DNA of 64,000 nt, from contig NC_085047.1 in the NCBI RefSeq assembly GCF_963662255.1, positions 54,434,006-54,498,005 of the forward strand. The letters are read 5' to 3'. Below, piece after piece: positions 11,966-26,245 of this stretch. Every line of letters begins with the position of its first letter. The stretch's first letter is position 1. A program made the translations under genes and the position numbers. This DNA is from Cinclus cinclus (lineage: Eukaryota > Chordata > Aves > Passeriformes > Cinclidae). The notes under the pieces are model-generated. The model did not search any database and was not told the DNA's origin. It saw only the letters and a program-made list of their open reading frames with translations.

Positions 11966-14900
11966 TGTACATCAGAGCACCACAAATTGAAACTTTTGCA
12001 AAACAAAAAACCCACAAAAATACTTAAAAGACACTGAAGGGTTGTCATTCCAGAGTTCCAATGGACAGCAGGCAACCTCTCCAGGGGTCATGGGCAAGTC
12101 TGCATGGGTGTCCCCCTGAGGGATCACCCAGGCCACATCCATGTTCCCACCACAGTGTGCATTGTGATTTAGTGGGCAAATGGAACCAGAGCTTCTGCCC
12201 TTGGTGCCGTCAGAATTAATTTTGCTTTTCCAAGTCTACACTGCAGTGAAGTTCACATGGCCGAGTGTGTGCTGGGAAGATGGTCCTGTCTTACTTTCTG
12301 CCATGCAAGAGCTAGTCATCATTCCCTTCCCATTTAATCCTGGGGCATGGCTGCCATCATCCTGCAGCACTCACAAATCTGGAATAAGCACCCCCAGGCT
12401 ACAATTCCCCGTGGTGTTCCAGCAAAGCCAGGAAGTGCTGCAAGAAGAGGCAAGATGTGGAGCTGGCAAAGGAGTCCTTGCCCAGAGATGCTCATTAACC
12501 AAGGGGGCTCAGGGACTGAGAGCTCTTGATGAAGTGCTGTATCAGACAGCCAACTGCTCCCTCCTTGACCCACCTGAATAAATGCCAAGGGACCCTCAAC
12601 AATTCTTGCAAGCCATCTACTCAGAAGGACCCAGCAGAGGTGGACTCTGAATGTGAATACACATTTGAAGAAGTACTCAAGAGTCAAAATAAAATAGACA
12701 ATAAACTGAATTTTAAGGAATTCTTAAATATATATGGGTTTGTTAAAAACTCAAGTCTTTCATAGTTCTGTTGTACAACTGAATTCTTACATTACAGGAA
12801 ATTGAGTGCAGAAAAGCAGGACTCCTTTTTACTTCCCAGCCCTGTCAGATGTGTTTTTCCTTTCAGCTGGTATCTTCCTATATTTTTCTTTTCAGTGAAA
12901 TCTTTTCCATTTGTTCTATTTGTACACCTCATCTACTCTCTGTTAAATGTCTGTGGTGAAGTTACTTTGCAAACAAGCAAGGACACTTTTCTCACAAGTC
13001 TCAAAAAGTCTCAAATACCCTCTCTACACATCAAACTTCCTGCAAAAACAGACTTCTATAATGAAAAGCAAGAAATGCAATTCTAGATGCTGAAAGTGTT
13101 TGGGCTTTAACAGAGCCAAGCAGAGCTGCCTTCTCCGTTGTTCCTGAGCAAGCCTTTCCAGCCACTCGTGATGTCAGGAGGCGCCATTCAGACAAATAAT
13201 TGCAACCCACATCTCTGTGGATTTTCCTCAGCCTTCATAAATAGACACTTTCTTTGTTGCTCCATCATGTGAATCTAATGAGTGGGGCTTTTTTGACATT
13301 GGAATTAAATCAGGAGTGCAAGCACAGGCACCAGTCTGACTGTGTCTAGACCCTTCCTCCCCAGGCCCCTGTTGGCAGAGAGGCACTCAGGGTGTGAAGC
13401 AGATGTCTGGCCTCCTTCAGAGAAACACCCAAAATCCTGCCCAGCAGCGTGTAACCATTCAAAGTCAGTTCCCCAAACCAGCAGGACTCCAAGCCTTAGC
13501 CTGCTGAAAAGCACAAAGGACTTACCCTCTCCAGAGCCCCAAAGCTGTGGAGAAGGAAGCTGCAGAGGCAGAAGCCCAAGGCTGAGAGATGACTTGGGTT
13601 GTCACCAACAGTCTCCAGGTTTTTCATCCTGGAGACTGACCGATGGACACTACCTGTGTTTTACACCTCTTCTATTATGGTACATCATCCAGACTCCTCT
13701 AGGACACCAACTTCAACCAGTGTTGAACAACTGGCTGCTTGAAGAGCTGGAGAAAGAGTGAAGAAGGTGGTTTTCTCTCATCTCATGGAAGTCCCTGTGA
13801 AGGGTGGCAAGGACAAGGGGAAGACAAGAAAGAGAAAGGACAATGGCAAAGAAGCCCAAAACAATGTCATCAAGATCCTAAAAAGCTACCAAAATCAGGT
13901 AGCTGAGTGGGGAGATTGTAAAACTCACCACTGAGTACACTGAATTTCTCTGCAGCAAACTGGTTATCAAGGGTTGTAGTCTGAAGACAGTGATGACGGA
14001 ATATTTCTGACTCACTAGAACAGCTCTCCATTTTACTTGCTATTCTGACAGGTCTTCAGGAACGTGTCTTCGTCTCCCACAGTTTTGCAGTATTACAGAT
14101 TTGCATTATAACTTTTCATTTCAATTCTTGTTTCTCCAGGAACAAGACAGTATTCTGTGGCCCAACACAGCCCAGAAGAAAGCCTCTGCAGAAGGAGTCA
14201 CACAAATCATTTTCATCCCCTCTTTGTCTTCAGCTTGATCCAGCTGCAGGTGAGAAAGGAGACTCAGTGGTTGCTTGTGGTGTGAAATCAGCAGCCAGAA
14301 TAGCCCAGTGGCCAGATGGCCACTCTCTTCCTCAGCAGGGTTATGGCCTAGCTGACACAGATTGCTGCATGTGCAAAAATGTCTGAGCCAGACAACGAGA
14401 TCTGCAGCTGAGCATGGAAGTGGGTAAATGCCATGGAGGTAAATGCAAGGTCAAGAAAATGGCTAGAGACAGAGTGCAAAGTGCTAAGCAGATCAGTGAC
14501 AGGCATCCAGAAGGGATTTTTCACAAGCATGCTGGCACGCTGTGCTGCACAGCTTGCTCTGCTCCATAGGTTTCAAGCAAAAGCAGACTGTGACAAATAT
14601 TTTGAGAGTGCTTAGCGGGAATCAAAGCTGCGAGATGTTGAATCTGCACTGGCAGAGCCAAGCAAAAAGTGGCGAGTGAACTTTTTCCTACACAGATTGC
14701 ACCATGGAATAAGTTCCCTGATTTGCAGAGACTTTTTACACTTCTTGTCATAGGCAGCCCTGCTGTGAGAAAGTTTCTGTAAACCTCTTCTGCAACACCA
14801 CGGCAGCATATCTTGTTTGAATCAACTGGGGTGGAAAATAGGTCAAAAATTTTGAATATGGTTTCATATTATCAACCCACAAGAGCTGTTGAATGCTCAC

Positions 14901-15612
14901 GTTGGGCATCGTCTTGCAGCAGACGAGGAGAGCAGCCTGGCAGCTGCTACGCTCAGCACGGTAGCGGTGCCGTGTTGTTCCCTTGTGGATGATTCACAAG
15001 GGCTTGGTGAGGGAAGCAGGCAATTCGTGGCAGGAATTTCTTCTAATGCCGTGTGTTTAGCTAGAAACCAAAAGAGCAACCCAGGCCATTGGAAACAATT
15101 CAGATGTATGATTTTCCTTTTGAGAAGACAACAGCTTTTGCTAGCCGTATCACTGCGGGCGCAGCAAGAACGTGGGAGAAAAGCCCTTTTCCTCAGTATA
15201 GTTCACGTGGCTTGCACAAAACCTTTCCTCAGCTAAGTTGGGGGGGAAATGGAGTTAATTAACTTTTTATGGCATTAAAATGGGCCTCTGCTGCCTTCTA
15301 ACAATACCTCCAGGCAAAGGGGAAAGTATCTGCAATCTTCCTAGTCATAAGGTGGAAGAGCATCTTTCAAGTCCTTTTTCTGCTGTCCAAGGCTTCTGGG
15401 GAGATGGGCGTTTAAGAAACTGTGTGTGGCTTTGTTTAGCAGTGGGTAAGACTCACCTGCCATGACTCAAGCATGTAAAACTTACGGTTTTAGTCCTTGC
15501 CAATCACCTTTAATTCCATTTGTAGCTGAGGAAGAAAAACAGGCAGAGAAAAATCACTTATCCAAAGCCCAGCCTGAGAGACATGAGAGCAGAGTAGTCC
15601 TCTGTTTTGATT

Positions 15613-16182
15613 TCACAGAATCATGGAGTGGTCTGGGTTGATTGGGACATTTGATGTCATCTAGTTCCACCCCCCTTGCTGTGGGCAGGGACACCTTCCC
15701 CTAGAGTAGGCTGCCCTAAACCCCATCCAACCTAGTCTTGAATTCTTCCAGGGATGAGGCATTCACAGCTTCTCTGGACAGCCTGTTTCAGTGCCTCACC
15801 ACCTTCACAGTAAAGAATTTCTTCCTAATATCCAATCCAAATCTACCCCCTTTCATTTTAAAGCCATTACCTCTTCTCCTACCACTCCATACCCTTGTTC
15901 AGTGTCCCTTTCCAGCTCTCCTGTAGCCCCCTTCAGATACTGGAAGGTGTTCTAAAGTCTCCCAGGAGCCTTCTCTTCTTCAGGTTGAACAGCCACAAAT
16001 CTCTCAGCCTGTCTCCTAAGGAGAGGTGCTCCTGCTCTAATCACCTTCATGGCCCTCCTCTGGACTCATTCCAACAGGTCCACATCCTACTTGTGCCAAG
16101 GACCCCAGAGCTGGATGCAGACCTCCAGAAAGGGTCTCCTGAGAGTAAAGTAGAGGGGCAGAATCACCTTCCTTGACCTACA
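15613..16182 (-). mobile_element. CR1 LINE fragment, 3' end
   Basis: On the plus strand the element starts with the reverse complement of the CR1 3' terminus (CAGAATCATGGAGTGGTCTG) and continues through the typical CR1 3'UTR and C-terminal ORF2 remnant, so it is inserted in minus orientation. It is 5'-truncated at about 16182, as usual for CR1, and diverged enough to be old. It is not coding. Confidence 0.9.
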
Positions 16183-16278
16183 ATAAAAGACTAAAAGTAG
16201 TATTTTATTAATACCATCGTTACTATTATTACACAGTACTTATAAAACACACAAATTTACATTTAGCTGTGAGTTTAC

Positions 16279-16329
16279 AGGATCTTTAAGGTCCCTTCCA
16301 ATCCAAACCATACTATGATTCTATGATTT
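16279..16329 (+). mobile_element. CR1 LINE 3'-terminal fragment
   Basis: Only the last ~50 bp of a CR1 are present: GATCTTTAAGGTCCCTTCC and then the ATTCTATG-type terminal repeats. It is in plus orientation, opposite to the larger CR1 about 100 bp to its left. Severe 5' truncation is normal for this family. Confidence 0.85.
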
Positions 16330-19300
16330 AAGACCATCTTTCTGCTTCACTTTGATAAAAGCTACATAAATTAGTAATCTATTAGTAATCTGTTAGTATT
16401 CAATCTCTGCTACTAAATTTACTTTAAAATGGCATTCCAGTGTTGAAGTCCTACTAGCAACTTAAAAATTAGTATGTTGACCTGAAAATGGGCTGGGAAA
16501 GGGAGAGAAGATTGACAGTGCCTTTGAATCCTGCATGGATTATAGTCAGAATTACCAATGTCCTTTAGAACACCAGAATGTTCTTGTTTGGAAGAGGTGA
16601 AGATGGAGTCAGCTGGTCCTGGCACTACAAGGGGTAGGTTTCCTCCCTCTCAGATTGCTCCCTTCACCTGCTAACCCATTATTTTAACAAAGACTTGTTT
16701 TCATCAGCCACTCTTCTGCAGGGCTCACCTTACCTACCAGCAGAGAATGCTGATTTCGTATCAGAAGTGGAGAAAAGGCAAAGAGCAATGATGAGGTAGA
16801 GCATAAAAAATACCTTATAAAAGGGGTAGAGAGGGAACCTTGTGGCAGGAACCAGGAATTCCAGTGTGTTGAAGCACCTTGGGAATGTGAGAGGACTTCT
16901 TTTCTTTTTGTGAAGGTAGGAAGAACTACTTTAAGGTAATGTGTGCAGAAAGGGAATACTGAGAGTCCAGGGAGGTGCCAGCAAGAAGAACCAAGGATGA
17001 ACTTAGAGAAAACAGCATGGAAATCTGTCAAAGGCATGGAAAGTTGCACACACTATTGGTGTCTGACTCTCCAAAGATCTGTTCCACTTAAAAGAAATAA
17101 AACCTTTTCTCAAGAGTATTTAGACCAGGGCTTCTTGTACTTACTGAGAAACAGAGCATGTACAACCTGCACAGTAAGAAAGAGAAATATTACAGAGAAG
17201 CAAGCTATGAGAGGAGAGCTGTCTCCTGCCCCAGGAGACAGCAATTTCCAGTGCCACAAACATCACCTTGACTAGGAACGAGGCTCTTCACCATTAGAAG
17301 TGAGACACTGATTTAGAAAGCAGTGCTGCACTGAGAGGCAGCATGAAAGGTCTTGAAGAACAGACCTACATTTGCTGAACACAGCATCTCGTGGTCAGCT
17401 GAGATTTGGAGGATCATTCCAGCAGCAAGTTATTTGGTTGAAAAGCTTGAAAAACCTTGAACATGCAAACCATGGGAATGGTCACAGGAACAGAGGTGCA
17501 GTGCTAGGGTCACACGCCAGGTTTCTCCCAGGGAAGGGATATGCTGGCACAAGGGTTCGTGAAGGTCAAAACAAACCTGAAGGCTCTCAGGCAGCCATCC
17601 AGGTAGCCTGGAATGAAAGCCAGGGATGAGTATCCTCTGCAACTCAGCAAGTGCCAGCTGAGGGTAAAAATGGGGGAATACTTACAAAAACAATGAAAAA
17701 AAATTTAACAGGAGAGGATACCCCATGAGCTGTAACTCTGGCACATGCAGAACCTTGTACAGATCTGTAGGGGTGGACTGTAGGCTCCAGAAACATTAAG
17801 CACATTAAGTGCTTGTGGAGGCAGTCCCCAATGCTTTCAGGGAATATTAAATCCAAGCAGAGCTACTAGGGAGACATCCCGAGGACCAATAGGAGGAAGA
17901 TGAACAACCTGCATGGCCAGCTGACCCTCTCTTGCCCTGTTAAAATCTTCTGGCTTGAATCAGCTGCAGCTCATATTGACCTATCCACCCAAGCATCCTG
18001 ATACCACGAGAAACCACCATAAAATACAGGACAGAAATCCAGGGGGGTTTTTCTCCCCTCACTACCTTCTTCCTTCTCAAATTTTTTCTTAGCTATTGTT
18101 CTACAGAAGGCACAATGACCAGTGCAGATCATCATTGCCTCCTTCACCAGCACCACCAGAAAGGAGTGGTTTCAGGTGACTTTTGGCCAGAGCCAGAGGG
18201 GTGGTCTTGTAGTGCCTGGAGCCACTGGCTGTGAGAAGGAGCAGGGTGAGCCCACCCAGAGCGCTGGCCCACATCAGAGCAATCCTCCCACACAGGGACT
18301 CAGGATGAAACTGAAGCCACTCTTCATTAAAGCACACCTCCCTAATTCCTGTCACGAAGGAGCAGTTGCATCATGAAGTGCCACATTGCTTTGCAGCAGC
18401 ACCCTTTGGGGAGATACAGTGCACCGGATCTGGGTCACCTCCTGTAGCCTGTGAGGTACATCCCTGCTGTGCTGTGATACAGGAACATCCTAAAGCAACT
18501 GTTGGCACCTCTTCGGGGTCTCTTTCAGCAGCTGCAAACCCCACCCAAGCTGATGGTGCTCCCAGTTCTGCAGACACAGCGTGGATGCCCTTTATTGCAG
18601 CACAGGAGATGGAGGAGATGACTGCAAAAGGGCATTTAGCAGCAGAGCAACCCGGGGAAGCAGCTCCTGTGGTGCACAGCTTTCCTTACAATGGGTAGCA
18701 CCCCCACCATCACCTCTGCTGCATGGGGAGAGCCACACAAAGCTGTCGTGCTGCTGCCAGGGTGTTCACAGGTGAGATAATCTCCCCTCCTAACAGGAAA
18801 GAGGCACATAAAGTGGGTGTAGGTGGGGGAGGATTCCAGAACACAACAAACAGGTATTCACCACTCAGCAATTACACCCCTGCTCTCCCAGGTGCCTGCG
18901 CCCATGTCTGTGGGCACATCTGCCTCCCACCCAGAGCGGGCAGGAGACATTCACATCTGTCCCCAGGGGGCATGGACAGGTGGGTGATGGGTCATCTGGG
19001 ACTTCATGTTCTCTCTTTTGGTTGGTTGTGACGAAGGCAAAACATAGAGACATTATAAAAGGCTTCTCTTGTGCAGGCCAGTGCAGTGGGCATGGAAGTT
19101 GTCCTGCTCTGGCTTTGAAGTGCCCAACTTCTCCCCACCAACTACACCAGCCTTTCTGGGCTACCAAGGAGACAGATTAAAGATTACATTTTAGGGACCT
19201 TCCTCAGATGCTGTCAGCATCATTTGTCAGCAGCATACTCGGGAAATCCATCACCCTCTGCTCCCAGAGAGTGCTGGTGGCAGTGGGCTTCTGGCACAGC

Positions 19301-20062
19301 GTATCTTGTCACCCCCTCTGCAGACTCAGGAGAGCCATCTCCACCCTCTAGCTGGGAAACATCCTCTGGGGTGTAATTCCTTGTTTTTTCCCAACAAAGA
19401 GAGCACATGACCTCTGGAAATTATGAGTTTGGGTACCATGGAGTTATGGCTCTTATAACCAGCATGAAGCAAACATTGAGTTGAGGAATAAGTAAAATAT
19501 TGTGGAACAGAAAAAGGAATTATCCTTCGTGAGTATTTTCAGAGGAGGTTATTGAAACACTGAACAAACATAGTCCTAGAGACTTCTTAAGCTTCAAAGT
19601 ATTTCTGTAATGTATGTAAAAACACATTAAGCTGAAGCTCCCTGTTCATATTTGGGGTGGGAAAGTGTAGCTCCTTAACATGTGTAGCAACCATAGCCCA
19701 GCAGTTAAGCACAGGAAGTGAAGAAGAATACCACAGACATTTTTCTTGTGAAAAGTTAACTAGTCTGTATTTTACCTGAGTAAGGGTGTGGCTAATATAT
19801 AAGGGCTAAAATCTTTTTAGGGTGTAACAATCTACAGTAGTCCTTCTTTCTCTGGGATAAAGGTTTTCAGTCCTCCCGTGAAAATATCACCCAGGATGGA
19901 AAAGGCATTTATCAGGACATTGGTTCAAGGGAAAACCTTGCAATGTGCTGGGTGAGGGGGGGGATGAGAGGCACATAGTTGGGCTGGCACTGGGAACTGC
20001 AGTGCTATTTGCATGTGCAATTTCACATCCATTAACACAACTTCGGGAGAGATTCCAGAGCT

Positions 20063-20097
20063 TTAATCACTCCGATTGATTGTGATTAGTAATGATT
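20063..20097. promoter_or_regulatory. Cluster of homeodomain-type motifs (candidate regulatory element)
   Basis: Within 35 bp there are TTAATCAC, GATTGATTGTGATTAG and TAATGATT, giving at least four TAAT/ATTA/GATTA cores plus a TGATTGAT-like PBX/HOX motif. The flanking ~100 bp (20040-20165) has no repeat character. This fits a conserved enhancer but was not tested by comparison. Confidence 0.3.
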
Positions 20098-23000
20098 TGC
20101 TGCGGTGATTTGCAGTGTATTTCCTTATAATCCAGTTTAAGTATGAATCTGCCTTGCCACTTTCTGGGTAATTCAGATAGCCTGCAAGAATTGTTCCTGT
20201 GGGAGTAAAAGCCTGGATATTGTAACACCAATTTCCATCATAAGATGCTTTTTAAATAAATCAAAACAATTGTTTTCACTCAGGTCTTTGCACTGAACTG
20301 GCAAATATATCTTGCCCAGCTGCTGCAAACTCTGAACCCATTTTTTAGAGAGCCTACTGTGACAATAAAATTGATACATAAGCTTTAAAGGAATGAGTGT
20401 CGACCAGCTTGTCATACCACAACATTCATAACACCTTCAGGGAGCAGAAGAAACAGTTAAAAGGAAAGTTAGCTGACTCATTTCGTGAGTAGCTGGTGTT
20501 ACTCGTAGCAGCTTGGAAGTTAACAGATAAAAATGTTATCACAGCCAGCAGCAATATAGCCCTAACGACAACAGACAGACTGATGTATGAAATAAGTCCA
20601 ATTAACTGTCTTAAACATGGGTGCATCTTGGATTTGGCATTAATATTCCAGTAGTATGCTGGAGACCAATTGACTGCTGTAGTATGCTTTAGAAGAAAAA
20701 TCTTGCATTTCTGCATCTTCTGCTGGAGAATAATTTTATTTAAAGACATATAGAGACTTTAAAGTGCTGTTCCTTTCAGGTAAATAGGCCAAATTTTTTA
20801 TTCAATCACACCAGTATAACTTCAGTTTACAGTAACTCCACTGACTTCATCAGCACAATTAAGCACTGCAACAATTTACTCAGTCATGCTGTGGACTCAT
20901 CATGACTGGAAACCATTAAATCACAAATTTTTGTCTCGTTTACTTGTTTTTTTACTCTGAAGCAAGGTCTAGTTGAAATTAATAAACCACCCAGCTTGCA
21001 CTGTACATAGATTATAGGGATATGTTGCCTCCCTTTGAGTTCATGATGCATGAATCACAGGTCTTGTTCACCTGGGAGATTCAGGAGCTCCAGGGTGACA
21101 TGGGATGGCACGGATAGCTTTACTTCTCTGCAAGCATCTTGGTGCAACACAGCAATCTCTGTGTTGAACCATTTTGATGGGGAGTGACACACATTCATCC
21201 CAAAGACAAACCCTTGTCGGGGACCTTTGAACTGACCTAGCCCTGGATGTCCTGGATTCAAATCTTTATCTCCATTCCTGTGAAAAGCCAGACCGTGCAC
21301 CCTGACAGTCACAGCTCATTTGTAATGACCAAAAACTCAGCATGCGAGTGTCTTCCTGTAAGTGTCTCAGCAATTAATCACTTGCGTCACCTGGATTATC
21401 AGAAACCACGAGTTATTTGTTGATTTGTTGATTTTGGCTTCTGTGTAGTAAAATCCTGTGTCTGTGGAGGTGAGCAGGTCTAGCAAATGGTTCAGAAAAG
21501 GGTACTGTCTTTCCATAGCCCAATTAAAAATCAGGGACTGCTGCTAAAAAGGCTGTCTGAGGGGAGCCACAGAAACTACTCAGATTAGTGGCTGCTCTAT
21601 CTGACCTAATTATAAGAGTCAAAGCGAGGAGAGGTGTGTTAACAGCTACATTTAATTTTTTATTGCATTTATTTGACAGCCACCACAGTCATTTACTCCT
21701 GGGCAGGATCATGCTGCCAGCGAAGAGGAGTGTGTTCATCCCACAACACAGTTATACCAGACCACAGCAAAGTGAGGAGATAACACTCCAAATAGGGCAG
21801 GTTTTGAGACCACAGCCCAAGGTGAACACTTGTGGAAGGCCCCAAGCCCCTCAACTTCTTCTTTTTAAGTATAGAGAGAGCAAAAGAAGTAGGGGACACT
21901 TGCCACAGGATTATAATTTCTTCCCATTTTATGCCTGATTCTGTATCCTTTTACAGCAGTAACAACTTCTCCCAGCTTGCCTGCACGATGGTGACAACCT
22001 CAGGCCACAGACAGGACATGGGCGTGTTTTCTTTCAGTGCCCCTGACCATTGCCACACACTGCAGAGGCAAGCCATGGCCATAACACTGGAGCTGCTACC
22101 ACAAGTGACCCTTTCCAGTACAGCATGTCCTGTTTGGTGCCCAGACCCATCCTGTCTGGAAGGAAAGGCTGATTTTCCTTCTCCAAAAGACTCTCACCCC
22201 ACACCAGGCATCACACAAAACCAGGCAGGGGCTGCATTCTCTCTGCCAGGTTCTCCTCCGCCCAGTTGCCTGCCCCCCTCTGCCCACCACCCTGGCACAT
22301 ACCCCTAGTGCTTTTTGCCAAGAAATTGTTTTAATGTTTGGGGTTTTGTTTGCCAAGCATTAACACAGGCTCGCCTCCATATTTCTGTGCTGCTCCACCC
22401 TTTCTTGTCTTTTTAAATCCATGCTCAACTCTCAATTGTGTGAGGTGTGTAGAAGCGCTCACCGAAGTGAGAATAGCAAAATCATGACAAAAATTAAACA
22501 AACAAAAATAAACTCACAATAATTTAGCTCTTTTTTGCCAGTCTAAAACCATCTTCTTTCCTGAGCAATGACTGGAGTGACCTTCTCTGTCTGGAAGAAC
22601 TGGGACAAGTAAAAAAAGTAATAATTAAATGTTATAAATAACATCCAGCAACACCCCTGACACAACCACAGGTGGGACAGATTTTTCTCTGGGTCGCCTT
22701 CCCAGTTTGCCCTGTACTGTTACTGTATGAGTCAGGAAAAGCTTTCTCTACAAGCAGGGGTGCCCACCCAGTGTGTCCATTTCAGGTTTCAGCAGACTCC
22801 AGTGTGGTCACTGAAGGAGATCTCCATGCCCCAAGCCTCTCCTTTCTCCCTTTCCTCCTTCTCCTTTCAGCTACACAGCAGTGGAAAGTAAAGACAGCTT
22901 CTCTTTCCCATCGTGTACAGGAGAGGAGGGATAAGATTTTCCTTCCCCATTTCCACCTGGTAAGATGGGGGAGAAGATCTGATTTACTAGTCTCAGTGCT

Positions 23001-23253
23001 TTTTTTCATGGCTGGGTGAGAGGGAAAACTGCAGCACTCACCCCTCAGCTCTGGATGATGGCCAGAGATGATGCTGATGGGTCTCAAGGCACTGGGCATC
23101 CTGGAGAAGACCAGGGATGTGCCCATTAGCCTCCTGACCAGGTAATAGCTCCAACTTCAGCCTCCTTGGCCTTTCCCAAGTCTGCTCCTGTTGCCAACAC
23201 AGTGCTTTGGCAACTGAAGGAGATTGGGGATAGCTCCAGGAGGGATAAAGGAT

Positions 23254-23265
23254 CCCCCCCCCCCC
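23254..23265. repeat. Poly(C) run
   Basis: An uninterrupted run of 12 C. Its length may vary or be miscalled. Confidence 0.85.
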
Positions 23266-24207
23266 GCTCAGCAGTATGGTGGAAATACTTCAGTGGTGGG
23301 TGATTAAACAGGTGAAACCTATCTGCTTCCTACTTTGCATTCTGATTAAACACTCACTTGGAGGATGTTCTGCAGAAAAAGAGACAAAGACAAGTTATTG
23401 CCAATATCCATGGAGAATTGGGAATGACCCTTGCATGGCCTCATTCAAACTCCAAATAATACTACTGCCAAGACAGAAACCTAAGTTTTGCTTAAAATTT
23501 TGGGAAATGTGGGGCACAGGGAGCTGCAGGAACTTCACCCCTGAGCCTGTGGGAGTGCAGCTGGGTGCACCATGGCTCAGGGATGAGGGGATGTGGGCCA
23601 AGCATCAGCCAGCCAAGACCACCTCCCCTCAAAAGTGCAGGGCCTGCTCCCTCCCCTCTTATCCAGCGCTTCTCCCTGATGAACGTGACCCACCGTACAA
23701 CACAGCACAGGCCAAAGCTTTGGAAAGCCAGCCATTCCCAGCTCCTCGGTTCACAGAGGAAAAATGTCAGAGCTGGGTGTTTGAGTTACAGTTTTGGTCA
23801 GCCCTATTATCATCACGTTGCAGAAAAACTGCCTGGGGTGTCGGTTAGGTTCACACCAAACCCACAGATTTCACGGTACACACGTACCCAGGGATTCAGA
23901 GCAGCCTGGGAGAAGGCAAATCCCCTCCATCATCTCTTCTTGTCAGATGCTTGGCCATAAAGTCTCCTCCAGCAGGGATCTGCCTGCAGGGGGGCCCCAG
24001 CCTGGCTTTCCAAACAAGGGTACTGGCCTTGTCTTCCATGGGATTTGGTGCTGGAATCTGTAGCATTAACAGCACAGCTCCTGTGGCTGACAGCACACAG
24101 GGTCAGGCCTCCGTGGCTCCTGTGAGGGAGGGATAACCAGCAGCACTGTGCTCTGGGCAAGCAGAAGAGGCAGAGCAGGAGCCTGGAGGAACTTGTTTCA
24201 CCAAATT

Positions 24208-24230
24208 AAAAAAAAAAAAAAAAAAAAAAA
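24208..24230 (+). repeat. Poly(A) run, 23 nt
   Basis: A pure A run in intergenic DNA. No recognisable retroposed copy precedes it. Confidence 0.85.
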
Positions 24231-25081
24231 TATTAGGCCGGGAAAGGAGCTTTAACTTTTCACATTTGCAGACACTCATCAGAATAGGATCCTTTCTCTG
24301 TGGAGGGGGAGAATAGAAGCTGGGAAACAACAATGGCTTTTAAAGCAGCTGCAGAAGGCACTTAGCAAGGAGCAGGAGATGTTCCAGGTCTGGAAGAGAG
24401 GGAAACAGACAGCTGGCCACTGCATGGCACTGAGCAGTCTCTCTTCTCCCTGCTGTATCCTGGCAGGACCCATGGCAGCACCACCAGCCATGGGGGTGCC
24501 TTGAGTGGCTTTAGGCAGCCTCCATCCCCCTCTGCCACTCTGAGTGCCATGGCTTGCAGTGACAGAGGAACCAGTTTGACTGCAGTCCTGAATTCAGACA
24601 AGCAACCTTTCACGTGCCTGGCAGCCGCTCCTGATTTTGAAGCAATCGGAAACTCGGATTTACACCCTCATGACACCAGCACAATCCATGTCTGGATATT
24701 GCTGCTCACTATCACTGCCAATCTGTTAGAGCACTGCCACACTGGGGCCTGGATATCTTGTGACTGTCCTAAAGCAACCTTTCTCAAAAAAATAGCAATA
24801 TTAAGTTGTTTTCAGAAGAGAGAGGGGAAAAAAGCAACTTCTAATAATTCCATTAGAACAATGTTTCCCTGGGTATTGAGCTCTATGATCATAGGGCCTT
24901 TTGAGTGGATCACACTGACAGCACCACTGGAGAAATGTTCACTTTCAACTTAAAATTAGGCTAAATTTGAAAAATGCCTTATATTTTGTTTTCCACATTT
25001 TCCTTTTATTTTCTCACTTTTCTCTTATAACTTTACATCCAGCTTTATAAAATAATTTTGCACCTGCTGCTACCATATGTC

Positions 25082-25107
<26 letters not shown>
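25082..25107. repeat. (AT)13 microsatellite
   Basis: A pure AT dinucleotide repeat in AT-rich intergenic DNA. Confidence 0.95.
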
Positions 25108-25112
<5 letters not shown>

Positions 25113-25849
25113 AATAAGCCCTGGTCTAAGAGACTGGGAAGTTTTTAGGAGCAGCTGTTGGTGTGTGCCTCCAGTTCCATTCTTCCCACTGGAAAGCACT
25201 AAGCAAATATCTCCTGACCAGATAGGCTTAGGGTGAGTTCAGAGTAAAGACTTGTCAGATTTAAAATGGCACTTTGCTTGAGCAATCCCATTGATTACCG
25301 GGGGTAATCACCAACCTGAGGAACAAGATCACAGCTTTGCCCTCAAATCTCCAGTGGCTGTTTTGTTCACACCTTTTCCCTTATCCAATGTGGCTGCTGT
25401 GGTGCTGAGCAACAGGATCCATTCTATTTTAAAAATTATCTCAGAAGATAAGATTATCCCACCTTTGAAAACCGCCCAGCTTTGCAGAGCATCCTGGGCA
25501 GCCCAGGAACCCATCTCAACCAGGAGTAAGCAGCGAGCAGAGTCCAGCCCTTCAACAGGCAAAATTCCTTAGACATCAAGAAACTAAGAATAATTCTCCA
25601 GTGAGGCCAAGTGTCAAATGGAGCCTCACAGGTGCTGTAGCACAGAGGGCAAGCAATCACGAGTGCCTCCTCGGGAATCCCCTGACCCCAGAAAGTCATC
25701 TCAACTTCCCCAGGACGAGCTGAGAGGACACACCAAGGAAAGAGGGAGTTTGCATCCCCATCCCTACCTGATCTGCACATCGCAAATGCTAGAAGCGGCT
25801 GGCATCCCCGCACATTTAGGTGGGCGAATGCTTGCCCGCAGGGAAGAAG

Positions 25850-26245
25850 AGACGCTGCTTTCCCCACCACCTGGCTACGAGGCGTTCTGGGAACGGGGCT
25901 GAGCCGCACTGCTCTCCCTCCCTGCCTCCCCACTTCCCCAGTGAAATCTGAAACGCGGCTATTTCTGCCACCGCTGACAAACACCGTCACCTTTCGCTCC
26001 CCCCCCGGCGGTGACAGGGCGCAGCCCTGCCCGGGACCGCAATGAATCATCGCCCGGCGGCTCCCGAGCCCTCCGGGCAGCCCCGCGCTGTGCGGCGGGG
26101 ACCGCAGCCCCAGCTGCAAGGAGAGGCGGGGGGGGCTGCATTGCATTTGGCTTTGACTGGGAAAATGGGAGTAAAAGACCAGGCACTGCAAAGAAGAGAG
26201 GAGAGCTGGCTCCCTAACGCCCCAGCGCCTGGGACCGCTATGCAG
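25850..26245. promoter_or_regulatory. Small orphan CpG island
   Basis: CpG density is clearly above the surroundings, densest at about 25960-26130 with runs such as CGGCGGTGACAGGGCGC. No annotated exon is nearby: it lies about 21.6 kb upstream of the FOXO1 promoter and 4.3 kb beyond the MRPS31 3' end. It could be the promoter of an unannotated transcript or a CpG-rich enhancer. Confidence 0.55.

Noticed and set aside
13785..13934. Short lysine-rich open frame (KGGKDKGKTRKRKDNGKEAQ)
   Set aside because: Only 49 codons. It lies in A/G-rich sequence that favours Lys/Glu codons, with no upstream exon or family match.
14308..14325. Perfect inverted repeat AGTGGCCAGATGGCCACT
   Set aside because: An 8-bp arm with a 2-base loop is common by chance in this much sequence, and nothing functional is attached.
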